Assembly (NCBI GenBank): GCA_030066455.1
Contig: JASJBQ010000072.1
Coordinates: 1 to 12,833, forward strand
Reading direction: 5' to 3'
Source of the DNA: Desulfobacterales bacterium
GTDB lineage: Bacteria > Desulfobacterota > Desulfobacteria > Desulfobacterales > UBA5852
Length of the DNA: 12,833 bases
Shown: positions 1 through 6,554 of the stretch, piece after piece
Numbering within the stretch: position 1 is the first letter of the stretch
Layout of the letters: every line of letters begins with the position of its first letter
Position numbers and translations under genes: made by a program
The notes under the pieces: generated by a model
Seen by the model: the letters and a program-made list of their open reading frames with translations, nothing else
What the model was told of the DNA's origin: nothing
Databases searched by the model: none

Positions 1-747
1 CCGGGTTTCGTCGAACACGTTCTCGATACCGGCACCCGCACCGGACCGCAGGGCCCGGCCCTGGTTTCGGCGTTCAGCCCCGAACTGGAAGCCGAGCGGG
101 CCCGCCTGGAAGCGGAGCATCGCCGTCTGCAAGTGAAGCGGCAGGCGGCTCGGATCAGGGAGGCGGCCGCCGTTCAGATCATGGACGAAAAGATTGCGGC
201 CCTCGACGAGCAGATCGCCAGGGCGAGTCTGAAGATGGCGAACCTGGCGCTGCGCGCACCCATTCAAGGCACCTGGGTGGCGCCGGAGGCCGATCGGCTT
301 CCGGACAGGCACCTGGTCCAGGGCTATCGCCTCGGGGTCGTGGCCGACCTGGACAACGTCCGCATCCGCGCCGTGGCGAGCCAGCGGGTGGCTTCCCGGC
401 TTATCGCCGATGCCCGCGCGCAAGTGGAAATGCGCATCCCCGGACATCCGGAAATCAAGCTGCAGGGGCGGATCGAAAAAATCATACCGGCCGGTCAGGA
501 ACAGCTGCCCTCCGCGGCCCTGGGCTATACCGCCGGCGGAGCGACGCGCATCGACCTCGATGATCCCAGCGGCCGACAGACGGTGGAACCCTTTTTCGAA
601 ATTCTGGTCGTGCCCGCACCCTCCGGAATGGTCACCCTGCGTCCCGGCCAGACCTTGGCTCTGCGCTTCGAGACCTCCCCGCGGACACTGCTCACCCAGG
701 CTTGGCGCGGTTGGCTGCAGCTATTTCAAGGGAGGCTGCCGGGATAA
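1..747 (+). CDS. HlyD-like periplasmic adaptor domain, 5'-truncated; probable C-terminus of an M50-peptidase/HlyD fusion
   Basis: The reading frame is open from base 1, with 248 codons before TAA at 745-747, so the gene enters from the left. The first residues (PGFVEHV) look like the first half of a lipoyl/barrel-sandwich domain. An Ala/Glu/Arg-rich coiled-coil hairpin follows (about residues 35-80), then the second lipoyl half starting at LRAPIQGTWVAP (about residues 84-95), then beta-barrel and membrane-proximal segments with GRIEKIIPA and LPSAALGY. The end, TLALRFETSP followed by QAWRGWLQLF, resembles the C-termini of large membrane proteins in which an M50 (site-2-protease-like) domain is fused to a HlyD adaptor; that match is from memory. 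Adaptors of this family bridge an inner-membrane component and a TolC channel. The SecA-like gene starts 1 nt after this stop and a TolC-family gene follows, which supports an export role. It could instead be a stand-alone adaptor; the N-terminus is outside the window. Confidence 0.85.
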   Translation, partial: PGFVEHVLDTGTRTGPQGPALVSAFSPELEAERARLEAEHRRLQVKRQAARIREAAAVQIMDEKIAALDEQIARASLKMANLALRAPIQGTWVAPEADRLPDRHLVQGYRLGVVADLDNVRIRAVASQRVASRLIADARAQVEMRIPGHPEIKLQGRIEKIIPAGQEQLPSAALGYTAGGATRIDLDDPSGRQTVEPFFEILVVPAPSGMVTLRPGQTLALRFETSPRTLLTQAWRGWLQLFQGRLPG

Positions 748-748
748 A

Positions 749-2737
749 ATGGAATACGCGGTCACCACCCAATGGCGCCTATTGGCGCAATCGCCTCGGG
801 GCGGCGTCGTGCCCCGTGGACTGGACGCCCTCTGGCACCAGATGGCCGGAAGGGCGGAGCGCCGGCGCTGTCGCCCGCAACATTTCCTGCGCACGGCCGA
901 GCGCATCCTCGCCCGGGAAAAAGAGCTGGCGCATCTCGGCGACGATCGATTGCGCAGTCGAATGGCGGATCTGCGCCCGCGATTCCAGCTGCAGCGCGAT
1001 ACGCCGGCCGATCGTGAGCAGGCTTTTGCCATCCTGCGGGAGGTGGCCGCAAGGGCGGTCGGTCTGCGGCCCTACCGCGAGCAGGTTGCCGCGGCCCTGG
1101 CCCTCGAGGCCGGCTGCGTGGCCGAAATGGCCACCGGCGAAGGCAAGACCCTGGTGGCCACGCTGCCCGCCGTCCTGGCCGGCTGGCGGGGCCGCGGTTG
1201 CCATGTGATCACCGCCAACGACTATCTGGCGGCGCGTGACGCCGATCTGATGCGCGCTGTCTACCACGCCTGTGGCCTGAGCGTGGCCTGCATCACCCAG
1301 GAGATGTCGGCCGACGCGCGCAGAGAGGCCTACGGCGCCCACGTCACTTACGCCACGAACAAGGAGGTCGCCGCCGATTTTCTTCGCGACCGCCTGCTGA
1401 AAGGCGATCTGGCCAGCCTGCCCGCGGCCTTGCTGGCCAGCATCACCGGCCGCGGCGCCGGCATCGATCGGCTCGTGCAGCGGGGGCTGGAATGCGCCAT
1501 CGTCGACGAGGCCGATTCCGTCTTTATCGACGAAGCCGCCACGCCTTTGCTGATCTCGGGCCAGGGGAGCAATCAGGACCAGGTCGCGGCCTATGCGCAG
1601 GCGGATCAACTGGCGGACAAACTCGATCCCGCAACGGATTTCAAGGTCGATCGGCAGGCCCGCACGATCCACTTGACCCCTGCGGGCCAGAAGCGCCTGG
1701 TCCGGCTGGCGGAGCCTCTGGGAGGCATCTGGACAGGCCGCCGCCGACGGGAGGAATTGATCCGGCAGTCACTGATCGCCCGCCAGTTTTTCCTGCGCGG
1801 GAAGCATTACGTCGTCGATGACGGCCAAGTGGTGATCGTTGACGACTTCACGGGGCGGGTGATGCCCGAGCGCACCTGGCGCGACGGACTTCATCAGGCG
1901 GTCGAAGCCAAGGAAGGCCTGACGATCAACCTGCCCAAGGAAACCCAAGCGCGGATTAGTTTTCAACGCTTTTTTCGCATGTACCACAAGCTGGCGGGGA
2001 TGTCCGGGACGGTGGCCGAAGCCCGCTCGGAGTTGTGGGGGATTTACCGCCTGCCGGTGATCGTCATCCCCACCCACCGACCCTGCCGGCGCGTCGTCTT
2101 ACCCGACCGTGTGTTCACCGCGGCCGAAACCAAATGGGAGGCGGTCATCGAGGACGTCGGCCGGCTGCGTGCCACCGGAAGACCGATTTTAATCGGCACG
2201 GGCAGTATTCGTGAAAGCGAGTACTTGAGCGGCCGGCTGAGGGCCAGGAACCTGCCGCACCGGTTGCTCAATGCCACCCGGCAGGCCTCGGAGGCCGCGA
2301 TCATCGCGGCTGCCGGCTGCAACGGTCAAATCACCGTGGCCACGAACATGGCCGGAAGGGGAACCGACATCAAGCTGGGCCGCGGCGTCGCCAAACGCGG
2401 CGGGTTGCATGTCATCGCCACGCAGCGCTTCGAGGCCCGGCGCATCGACCGCCAGCTTTTCGGCCGCTGCGCCCGGCAGGGCGACCCGGGAAGCTGCCAG
2501 GCCTTCATCAGTCTGGAAGACGAACTGGTCCAAACGCACCGCCGCTGCCTGGCGCCGGTCCGGCGACTTATCAGGTGTGCAGCCCCCAAAGCGGAAATCT
2601 CTTCGAACGGTTGGCGGAAAAAAATCGCCGCTCTCCAGCGACGCGCCGAGCGGGTTTCCGCACGCATGCGTCAGGACGTTCTCTTTAGTGACCACTGGCT
2701 TGATGATCACCTTGGTTTTGCGGCCAACGAACCCTAA
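749..2737 (+). CDS. Truncated SecA-related ATPase (662 aa, no helical wing/two-helix finger/zinc tail)
   Basis: This is a clear SecA homologue. The Walker A motif ATGEGKT is at residues 128-134, Walker B VDEAD at 252-256, TNMAGRGTD at 532-540, and the arginine-finger region is around RRIDRQLFGRCARQGD (564-579). A compact preprotein-crosslinking domain is present, with the following GRVM..TWRDGLHQAVEAKEG segment at 370-390. Housekeeping SecA is usually about 830-900 aa. This protein ends about 70 residues after the LEDEL motif (589-593), in a helix (about 623-655) that aligns by eye with the start of the SecA scaffold helix. The helical wing, two-helix finger, rest of the scaffold and C-terminal Cys-rich zinc site are therefore absent. 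The ATG at 749 is chosen because it follows the upstream stop by 1 nt and has GGAGG at 731-735 (13-nt spacing); the frame runs further upstream but only overlaps the adaptor gene. Substitutions include DEAATPL for the usual DEARTPL. It is likely an active or partly active ATPase dedicated to the adjacent adaptor and channel; the substrate is unknown. Confidence 0.9.
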   Translation: MEYAVTTQWRLLAQSPRGGVVPRGLDALWHQMAGRAERRRCRPQHFLRTAERILAREKELAHLGDDRLRSRMADLRPRFQLQRDTPADREQAFAILREVAARAVGLRPYREQVAAALALEAGCVAEMATGEGKTLVATLPAVLAGWRGRGCHVITANDYLAARDADLMRAVYHACGLSVACITQEMSADARREAYGAHVTYATNKEVAADFLRDRLLKGDLASLPAALLASITGRGAGIDRLVQRGLECAIVDEADSVFIDEAATPLLISGQGSNQDQVAAYAQADQLADKLDPATDFKVDRQARTIHLTPAGQKRLVRLAEPLGGIWTGRRRREELIRQSLIARQFFLRGKHYVVDDGQVVIVDDFTGRVMPERTWRDGLHQAVEAKEGLTINLPKETQARISFQRFFRMYHKLAGMSGTVAEARSELWGIYRLPVIVIPTHRPCRRVVLPDRVFTAAETKWEAVIEDVGRLRATGRPILIGTGSIRESEYLSGRLRARNLPHRLLNATRQASEAAIIAAAGCNGQITVATNMAGRGTDIKLGRGVAKRGGLHVIATQRFEARRIDRQLFGRCARQGDPGSCQAFISLEDELVQTHRRCLAPVRRLIRCAAPKAEISSNGWRKKIAALQRRAERVSARMRQDVLFSDHWLDDHLGFAANEP

Positions 2738-2757
2738 AACGGAGAAATAGCAACACA

Positions 2758-4407
2758 ATGGAAACGACAATGAAGACCATGGCTTTGTGCCTATGTGCCG
2801 CCTTGGTTCTGATCTACACCTCAGTGGCCGGGGGGGCGCAGCTGGACCCCACCGCCGCCCAGGACACCTTCGCCGCTACCGGGGACACACAACGATCGGG
2901 ATCATCGACCCCGCGCGATTCGGCTTTGGCAAGCGCCTCAGAAAAACGGCCGCCTGCCGGGAAAGCGCTCGAACAAATTGCACCGCCGGCGCCTTCGCCG
3001 GGCACCCACGCGCTGCCGCTATCGCTCCTCGATGCCATCCTCTACAGCATGGAGGGCAACCGGGAGATCCAGGTGGTGGCCTTCACGCCGCAGCAGTCCC
3101 TGGAAGACGTCACCAGTGCCGAAGCGGTCTATGATACGCGCCTGTTTGCCGAAGCCTCCTACCGTCGCGATCCCAACCTCGAATCCAGTATATTCGATGT
3201 CGTCACCGAAGACCAGGGACTGACCCAGACCGGGGTTCGCAAGCAACTGAAGACCGGCACGAGCATTTCGACCTACCTTGAGACGCGTTACAGCGATCTC
3301 AACAACTCGGAGGCCCAGAGACGCTACAAACATATCGTCGCCCCGACCATGGAACTGCGCCAGCATCTGCTGAACAATATCGGCAGCCGAAAAGAACGGA
3401 CCGCCATCAAGATCGCCAACCACCAGGCAAACATTTCGGAGGAGGAATTCCGCCAAACCGCGATCGCCGTGACCAACCGCGTGGCCCAGGCCTATTGGAA
3501 ACTCTATCAATTCAAGGCGCTGGTCGAAATCAGCCGCCAAAACTATGAAATGGCTGAAGAAATCCGCCGTCGTGAGACCGAGCGCCTCAACCGGGGCCTG
3601 TCCCAGCCCTTGGACGTCGCGCGTGCACAAAGCAGCGTCCAGCAGCGGCGCAGCACCCTGCTCAGGGCCCAGGAGGAGTACAACATCGCCATGGACCGCC
3701 TCAAGCTCCTGATCAACTGGGAACAGTTTCGTCTCGCTACCGACATCAGCGTCGTCCCGATCGAAGCGCCCGAGACCGAACCGCTCGTCGTGGACGAAGC
3801 CGAGGCCATCGCCAAGGCACTCGCCAATCGATCCGAAATCCTGAAGGCCAAGCAGGAGCAGATGATTCGTCAGGCGGACGAAGACCTGGCCTCCCACCAG
3901 CGCCTTCCCACCCTCGATGCTTACGGGCGTTACAGTGTCAGCGGATACGATGGTGATTTCGGCGGGGCGGCCGGCGATATCGGCTTCAACGACGAAGACA
4001 TCTGGGAGGTGGGGATCAATTTCGAATGGCCGCTCGGCAACCGTGCGGCCGATGCCCGCCACCGCCGCAAGGTCCTTGCGCGCCGGCAGATGGAGACCAT
4101 CATCCAGCGCATCGAAGACGAGATCAGGCTGGACGTGAAGCAGGCCCTTTACGGCATCGACACCGCCCGCGGCGAGATCGAGGCCACCCGTTTGGCCCGG
4201 GCCGCGTCGCTGAAAGTGGTCGAAGGCGAATTCACCCGCTTCGATATCGGACAGACAAGCAATCTTGAGCTTCTGCGGGCCCAGGATTTGTTGGCGCTGA
4301 GCAGCCGGAATTTTACCCGCGCCGTGGTCGACTACAATCTTGCCCTGCACGAGTTGGAGCGTGCCCAGGGGGTTCTCCCCAAGGGGGTCACGATCGAAAA
4401 ACCCTGA
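2758..4407 (+). CDS. TolC-family outer-membrane efflux/secretion channel (OEP)
   Basis: A 549-aa protein with an N-terminal signal peptide (basic start MKTM, hydrophobic stretch ALCLCAALVLIYTSVAGG) followed by a Ser/Thr/Pro/Ala-rich linker to about residue 85. Two long alpha-helical OEP repeats follow (about 87-325 and 345-530). The end of the second repeat has the typical pattern FDIGQTSNLELLRAQDLLALS and DYNLALHELERAQG. Family members form trimeric barrels in the outer membrane with long periplasmic helices that dock onto HlyD-type adaptors. The start at 2758 has GGAG at 2741-2744 (13-nt spacing). The in-frame ATG at 2770 is an alternative that gives a cleaner signal peptide, but it is further from that site. 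The gene begins 20 nt after the SecA-like gene and ends the operon visible here. The low-complexity linker between signal peptide and channel domain is somewhat long for TolC. Confidence 0.92.
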   Translation: METTMKTMALCLCAALVLIYTSVAGGAQLDPTAAQDTFAATGDTQRSGSSTPRDSALASASEKRPPAGKALEQIAPPAPSPGTHALPLSLLDAILYSMEGNREIQVVAFTPQQSLEDVTSAEAVYDTRLFAEASYRRDPNLESSIFDVVTEDQGLTQTGVRKQLKTGTSISTYLETRYSDLNNSEAQRRYKHIVAPTMELRQHLLNNIGSRKERTAIKIANHQANISEEEFRQTAIAVTNRVAQAYWKLYQFKALVEISRQNYEMAEEIRRRETERLNRGLSQPLDVARAQSSVQQRRSTLLRAQEEYNIAMDRLKLLINWEQFRLATDISVVPIEAPETEPLVVDEAEAIAKALANRSEILKAKQEQMIRQADEDLASHQRLPTLDAYGRYSVSGYDGDFGGAAGDIGFNDEDIWEVGINFEWPLGNRAADARHRRKVLARRQMETIIQRIEDEIRLDVKQALYGIDTARGEIEATRLARAASLKVVEGEFTRFDIGQTSNLELLRAQDLLALSSRNFTRAVVDYNLALHELERAQGVLPKGVTIEKP

Positions 4408-4419
4408 GCGTGCCGCGTT

Positions 4420-4453
4420 CGGAAGCCGTCGCCCCTAACAGCGTCGGCTTCGG
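4420..4453 (+). terminator. Stem-loop downstream of the TolC-like gene, possible terminator
   Basis: Arms at 4420-4432 and 4441-4453 pair at 11 of 13 positions (mismatches 4421/4452 and 4429/4444) around an 8-nt loop. It lies 12 nt after the stop codon of the channel gene, where an operon end is expected. No T-tract follows, so intrinsic termination is unproven. It may instead be an mRNA 3'-end stabilising hairpin. Confidence 0.3.
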
Positions 4454-4733
4454 TGCGCTCCGCGCAGGCCCTGTCTGGATCGAGAGGGCTGTTGCGTGCC
4501 CCCCCCCAAAAAATGCCCTAGAATGCGGCAACGATGTTTGCCCGGGGTGGGAGTTTCCGCCTTGCGGCCGCGTCTGTGCCTTTCCCCGGGTTGGTCCGCC
4601 CGAGATCGACCCACGCCGAGGCCTTCTTGAAGGCGTTCGCGCCGGCCGGCTGGATTGCGGCCTGAGGGCAGGCCCGCGCGGCACCTGGCGCCTGAAATCG
4701 TTTGGCCCCAAGGCCCCGTGTTCATTCCCCAAA

Positions 4734-4762
4734 TTGTGACCCGGCGTCAATTGTGCTAAAAG
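4734..4762 (+). promoter_or_regulatory. Possible sigma70-type promoter for the molybdenum-carrier-like gene
   Basis: TTGTGA (4734-4739, 4/6 to the -35 consensus) and TAAAAG (4757-4762, 4/6 to the -10 consensus) are 17 nt apart. They lie about 50 nt upstream of the ATG at 4813. The match is modest, but position and spacing are right. Confidence 0.3.
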
Positions 4763-4776
4763 CCCTAAACGGCTCC

Positions 4777-4792
4777 GTCACCGGTCGGTGAC
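4777..4792. promoter_or_regulatory. Perfect dyad GTCACCG-GT-CGGTGAC in the 5' leader
   Basis: The 7-nt arms at 4777-4783 and 4786-4792 are exact inverted copies around 2 nt. The element lies just downstream of the candidate promoter and 20 nt before the start codon, a position suited to an operator or a leader hairpin. Which factor, if any, binds it cannot be told from sequence. Confidence 0.35.
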
Positions 4793-4812
4793 CCGCCGTA
4801 CGGGAGAGATCC

Positions 4813-5616
4813 ATGGTCGTGCGTAAAATCATCAGCGGGGGACAGAGCGGGGTTGAGCGGGCGGCGCTCGATCTGGCGATTCAATTGGGAATCGCCCATG
4901 GCGGCTGGGTCGCCCCGGGCCGGCTGGTGGACGACGGTTTGCTGTCCGGACACTACCGTCTGCAGGAAATGGCGTTTGCCGACGGACCCGGCAGTGCCGA
5001 GCCCAATATCGCGATGGCGGATGGCGTTCTGCTGCTGGCCAGAGGACCGCTCACCGGTGAAGCGGCGGCGGTGCACTCACGGGCGCAGGCCCGGCATGTC
5101 CCGTGCCTGGCCATCGATCTCGATCGCTATACACGTTTCCAGTCATCCCTGCTGATCAATTCCTGGCTCCAGGCGCAGAAGGTCGAAATCCTGTTTATCA
5201 CCGGCCCCCGGGAGAGCGAACAACCATCGATCTATCGGGATACGATGGAATGCTTCCGCGCCGCCTGGTGGGCGCTCATGATGGTCGAGCCGGTGGAAAT
5301 CAAGGCTCCGTCCGCAGCCGGGGACGATCGGCCCCGGTCGCTGGACGAGGCGGTGAAGCGCCTGCAGCGGGATCTGCCGCTCAAGGACAAGGTCACCTTG
5401 GCCAACATGAGCGCCGGAGAGATCACCGGGTTGGGGCCAACGCTGGGGCGTTACATTCAGAAGCATTTTGGTATCTGGGAGGGCAATGTCGAGCTCACCC
5501 GATCGTGCGTGCGGGCGGCGGGACGCCGTCATCTGGCCGACGAAGAAATCGCGGCCCTGATCATCGACGAGCTGGTAAGGGAACTCAAACGCACGCACAC
5601 ATTGCGGTTGCTTTAG
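4813..5616 (+). CDS. YpsA/LOG-like putative molybdenum carrier domain with C-terminal DUF6794-like domain
   Basis: A 267-aa protein. Residues 1-158 match the putative molybdenum-carrier family, a Rossmann-type fold related to lysine-decarboxylase/LOG nucleotide-binding proteins. It shows ISGGQSGVERAALD (7-20), HGGWVAPGR (29-37), the NIAMADG stretch (65-71), RGPLTGE (77-83) and ITGPRESEQPSIY (129-141). Residues about 174-260 (SLDEAVKRL, GRYIQKHFGIWEG) resemble the small helical DUF6794 domain. The start has GGAG at 4803-4806, 6 nt from ATG. The family name comes from an algal molybdenum-cofactor carrier; enzymatic activity is not established, and nucleotide or cofactor binding is the most that can be inferred. 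The co-chaperone gene starts 40 nt downstream, so the two are probably co-transcribed. No molybdenum genes are nearby. Confidence 0.8.
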   Translation: MVVRKIISGGQSGVERAALDLAIQLGIAHGGWVAPGRLVDDGLLSGHYRLQEMAFADGPGSAEPNIAMADGVLLLARGPLTGEAAAVHSRAQARHVPCLAIDLDRYTRFQSSLLINSWLQAQKVEILFITGPRESEQPSIYRDTMECFRAAWWALMMVEPVEIKAPSAAGDDRPRSLDEAVKRLQRDLPLKDKVTLANMSAGEITGLGPTLGRYIQKHFGIWEGNVELTRSCVRAAGRRHLADEEIAALIIDELVRELKRTHTLRLL

Positions 5617-5656
5617 GCAACGCGCGTCATCATTTCATCAAGGCAAAGGGGAATTC

Positions 5657-6421
5657 ATGGGCTGGTTTGGGAAAATTGTCGGCGGAACCATCGGCATGGC
5701 GCTGGGCGGGCCGTTAGGGGCGATTGCCGGAGCGGCGTTCGGTCACTTTTTTGACAAGGCCAACCAGGTCTATCTGGAGGACGGCGGCCGGCCGGGACCG
5801 ACGCTGTCTCCGGCCGAGGGCGCCCAGATGACATTTTTCGTGGCCACCTTTTCGATGCTCGCCAAGATCGCCCGTGCCGACGGACAGGTGACCCGAGACG
5901 AAATCGCCGCCATCGAAAGGTTCATGCAAAACGAACTGCGCCTGGGTTTTCAGAGCCGGCAGGTGGCCATCCGCATTTTCGAGGCGGCCATCGAGGCACC
6001 GGATGCCTTCGAGGACTATGCGCGCCAGTTTTACGGCGCTTTTCACACCAATCCCCAATTGCTGGAATTCATGCTGGATATCCTGATGCGTGTGGCCCTG
6101 GCCGACGGGCGGTTCAGTCCCCAGGAGGAGAAACTCGTTCACAGTGCCGCCCGGATTTTCGGATTCAGCGACCAGCATTTCCACAACCTGCGCGCGCGCT
6201 ATCAGGGCACGGACGACAGCGCCTACCATATCCTGGGGCTCGGACCGGAGGCATCCAACGAAGAGATCAAGCACCGCTATCGGACCCTCGTCAAGGAATA
6301 CCATCCCGACCGCATTGCCGCCAAAGGACTTCCGGAAGAATTCACCCGTTTTGCCCAGGACAAATTCCGTGAAATCCAGACGGCCTACGAGTCGATTCAG
6401 AAGGAACGCGACCCGCGCTGA
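5657..6421 (+). CDS. djlA: DjlA-like co-chaperone: TerB domain plus C-terminal J domain
   Basis: A 254-aa protein with three parts. A Gly/Ala-rich hydrophobic N-terminus (about 5-30) could be a single membrane anchor. A TerB-type helical domain (about 57-175) has two acidic metal-site-like motifs, ARADGQVTRDE (72-82) and ALADGRFSPQEE (147-158). A J domain (about 188-250) carries the invariant HPD tripeptide at 216-218 inside KEYHPDR. This order is that of DjlA, a membrane-tethered DnaJ protein that stimulates the ATPase of DnaK. AGGGG at 5647-5651 lies 5 nt before the ATG. No dnaK or grpE is nearby. It follows the molybdenum-carrier-like gene closely and ends facing the convergent cation exchanger. 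Confidence 0.93.
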   Translation: MGWFGKIVGGTIGMALGGPLGAIAGAAFGHFFDKANQVYLEDGGRPGPTLSPAEGAQMTFFVATFSMLAKIARADGQVTRDEIAAIERFMQNELRLGFQSRQVAIRIFEAAIEAPDAFEDYARQFYGAFHTNPQLLEFMLDILMRVALADGRFSPQEEKLVHSAARIFGFSDQHFHNLRARYQGTDDSAYHILGLGPEASNEEIKHRYRTLVKEYHPDRIAAKGLPEEFTRFAQDKFREIQTAYESIQKERDPR

Positions 6422-6554
6422 GCCTCCGGGTGGGCTTATAAAACGCATTCACCGCCCCCTGGATTTGCACAGCGCCGCCTGGCGTGCCGCACGGTGGCGA
6501 TCAGGGGGGATGGGACAGGGTGCGAGGCCGCCGATCGCCCGGGGTCTCCTGTAT

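Larger units (their letters stand above)
4408..4812. other. 405-nt intergenic region without a supportable gene
   Basis: No reading frame here looks like protein. The open frames on both strands are Gly/Arg/Pro-rich and overlap each other, as expected from high GC. The stretch holds a stem-loop just after the channel gene (4420-4453), a C9A6 homopolymer (4499-4513), several short GC palindromes, a weak promoter (4734-4762) and a dyad (4777-4792) before the next gene. It could be an interspersed repeat unit of the host genome, which cannot be judged from one copy. Confidence 0.6.

Noticed and set aside
410..748. Upstream extension of the SecA-like reading frame
   Set aside because: It overlaps the adaptor gene in another frame, is Pro/Arg/Ser-rich, and has no SecA-like sequence; the ATG at 749 fits the operon spacing.
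3019..4350. Long open frame (443 codons) on the - strand opposite the TolC-like gene
   Set aside because: Antisense shadow of a well-supported + strand gene; its product has no recognisable domain and reflects GC-rich codon bias.
4388..4750. Open frames on both strands in the intergenic region (120 and 109 codons)
   Set aside because: Composition is Gly/Arg/Pro noise, no good ribosome-binding sites, and the two frames overlap each other and the channel gene end.
6421..6436. Hairpin right after the djlA-like stop, as a terminator
   Set aside because: Only 4 Watson-Crick pairs plus a wobble, followed by TATAAAA rather than a T-run; too weak to call.
6455..6508. CCCCCTG/CAGGGGG inverted repeat between the convergent djlA-like and exchanger genes
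   Set aside because: Arms are 7 nt with a 40-nt separation and no T-tract; may contribute to a bidirectional terminator but chance is likely.
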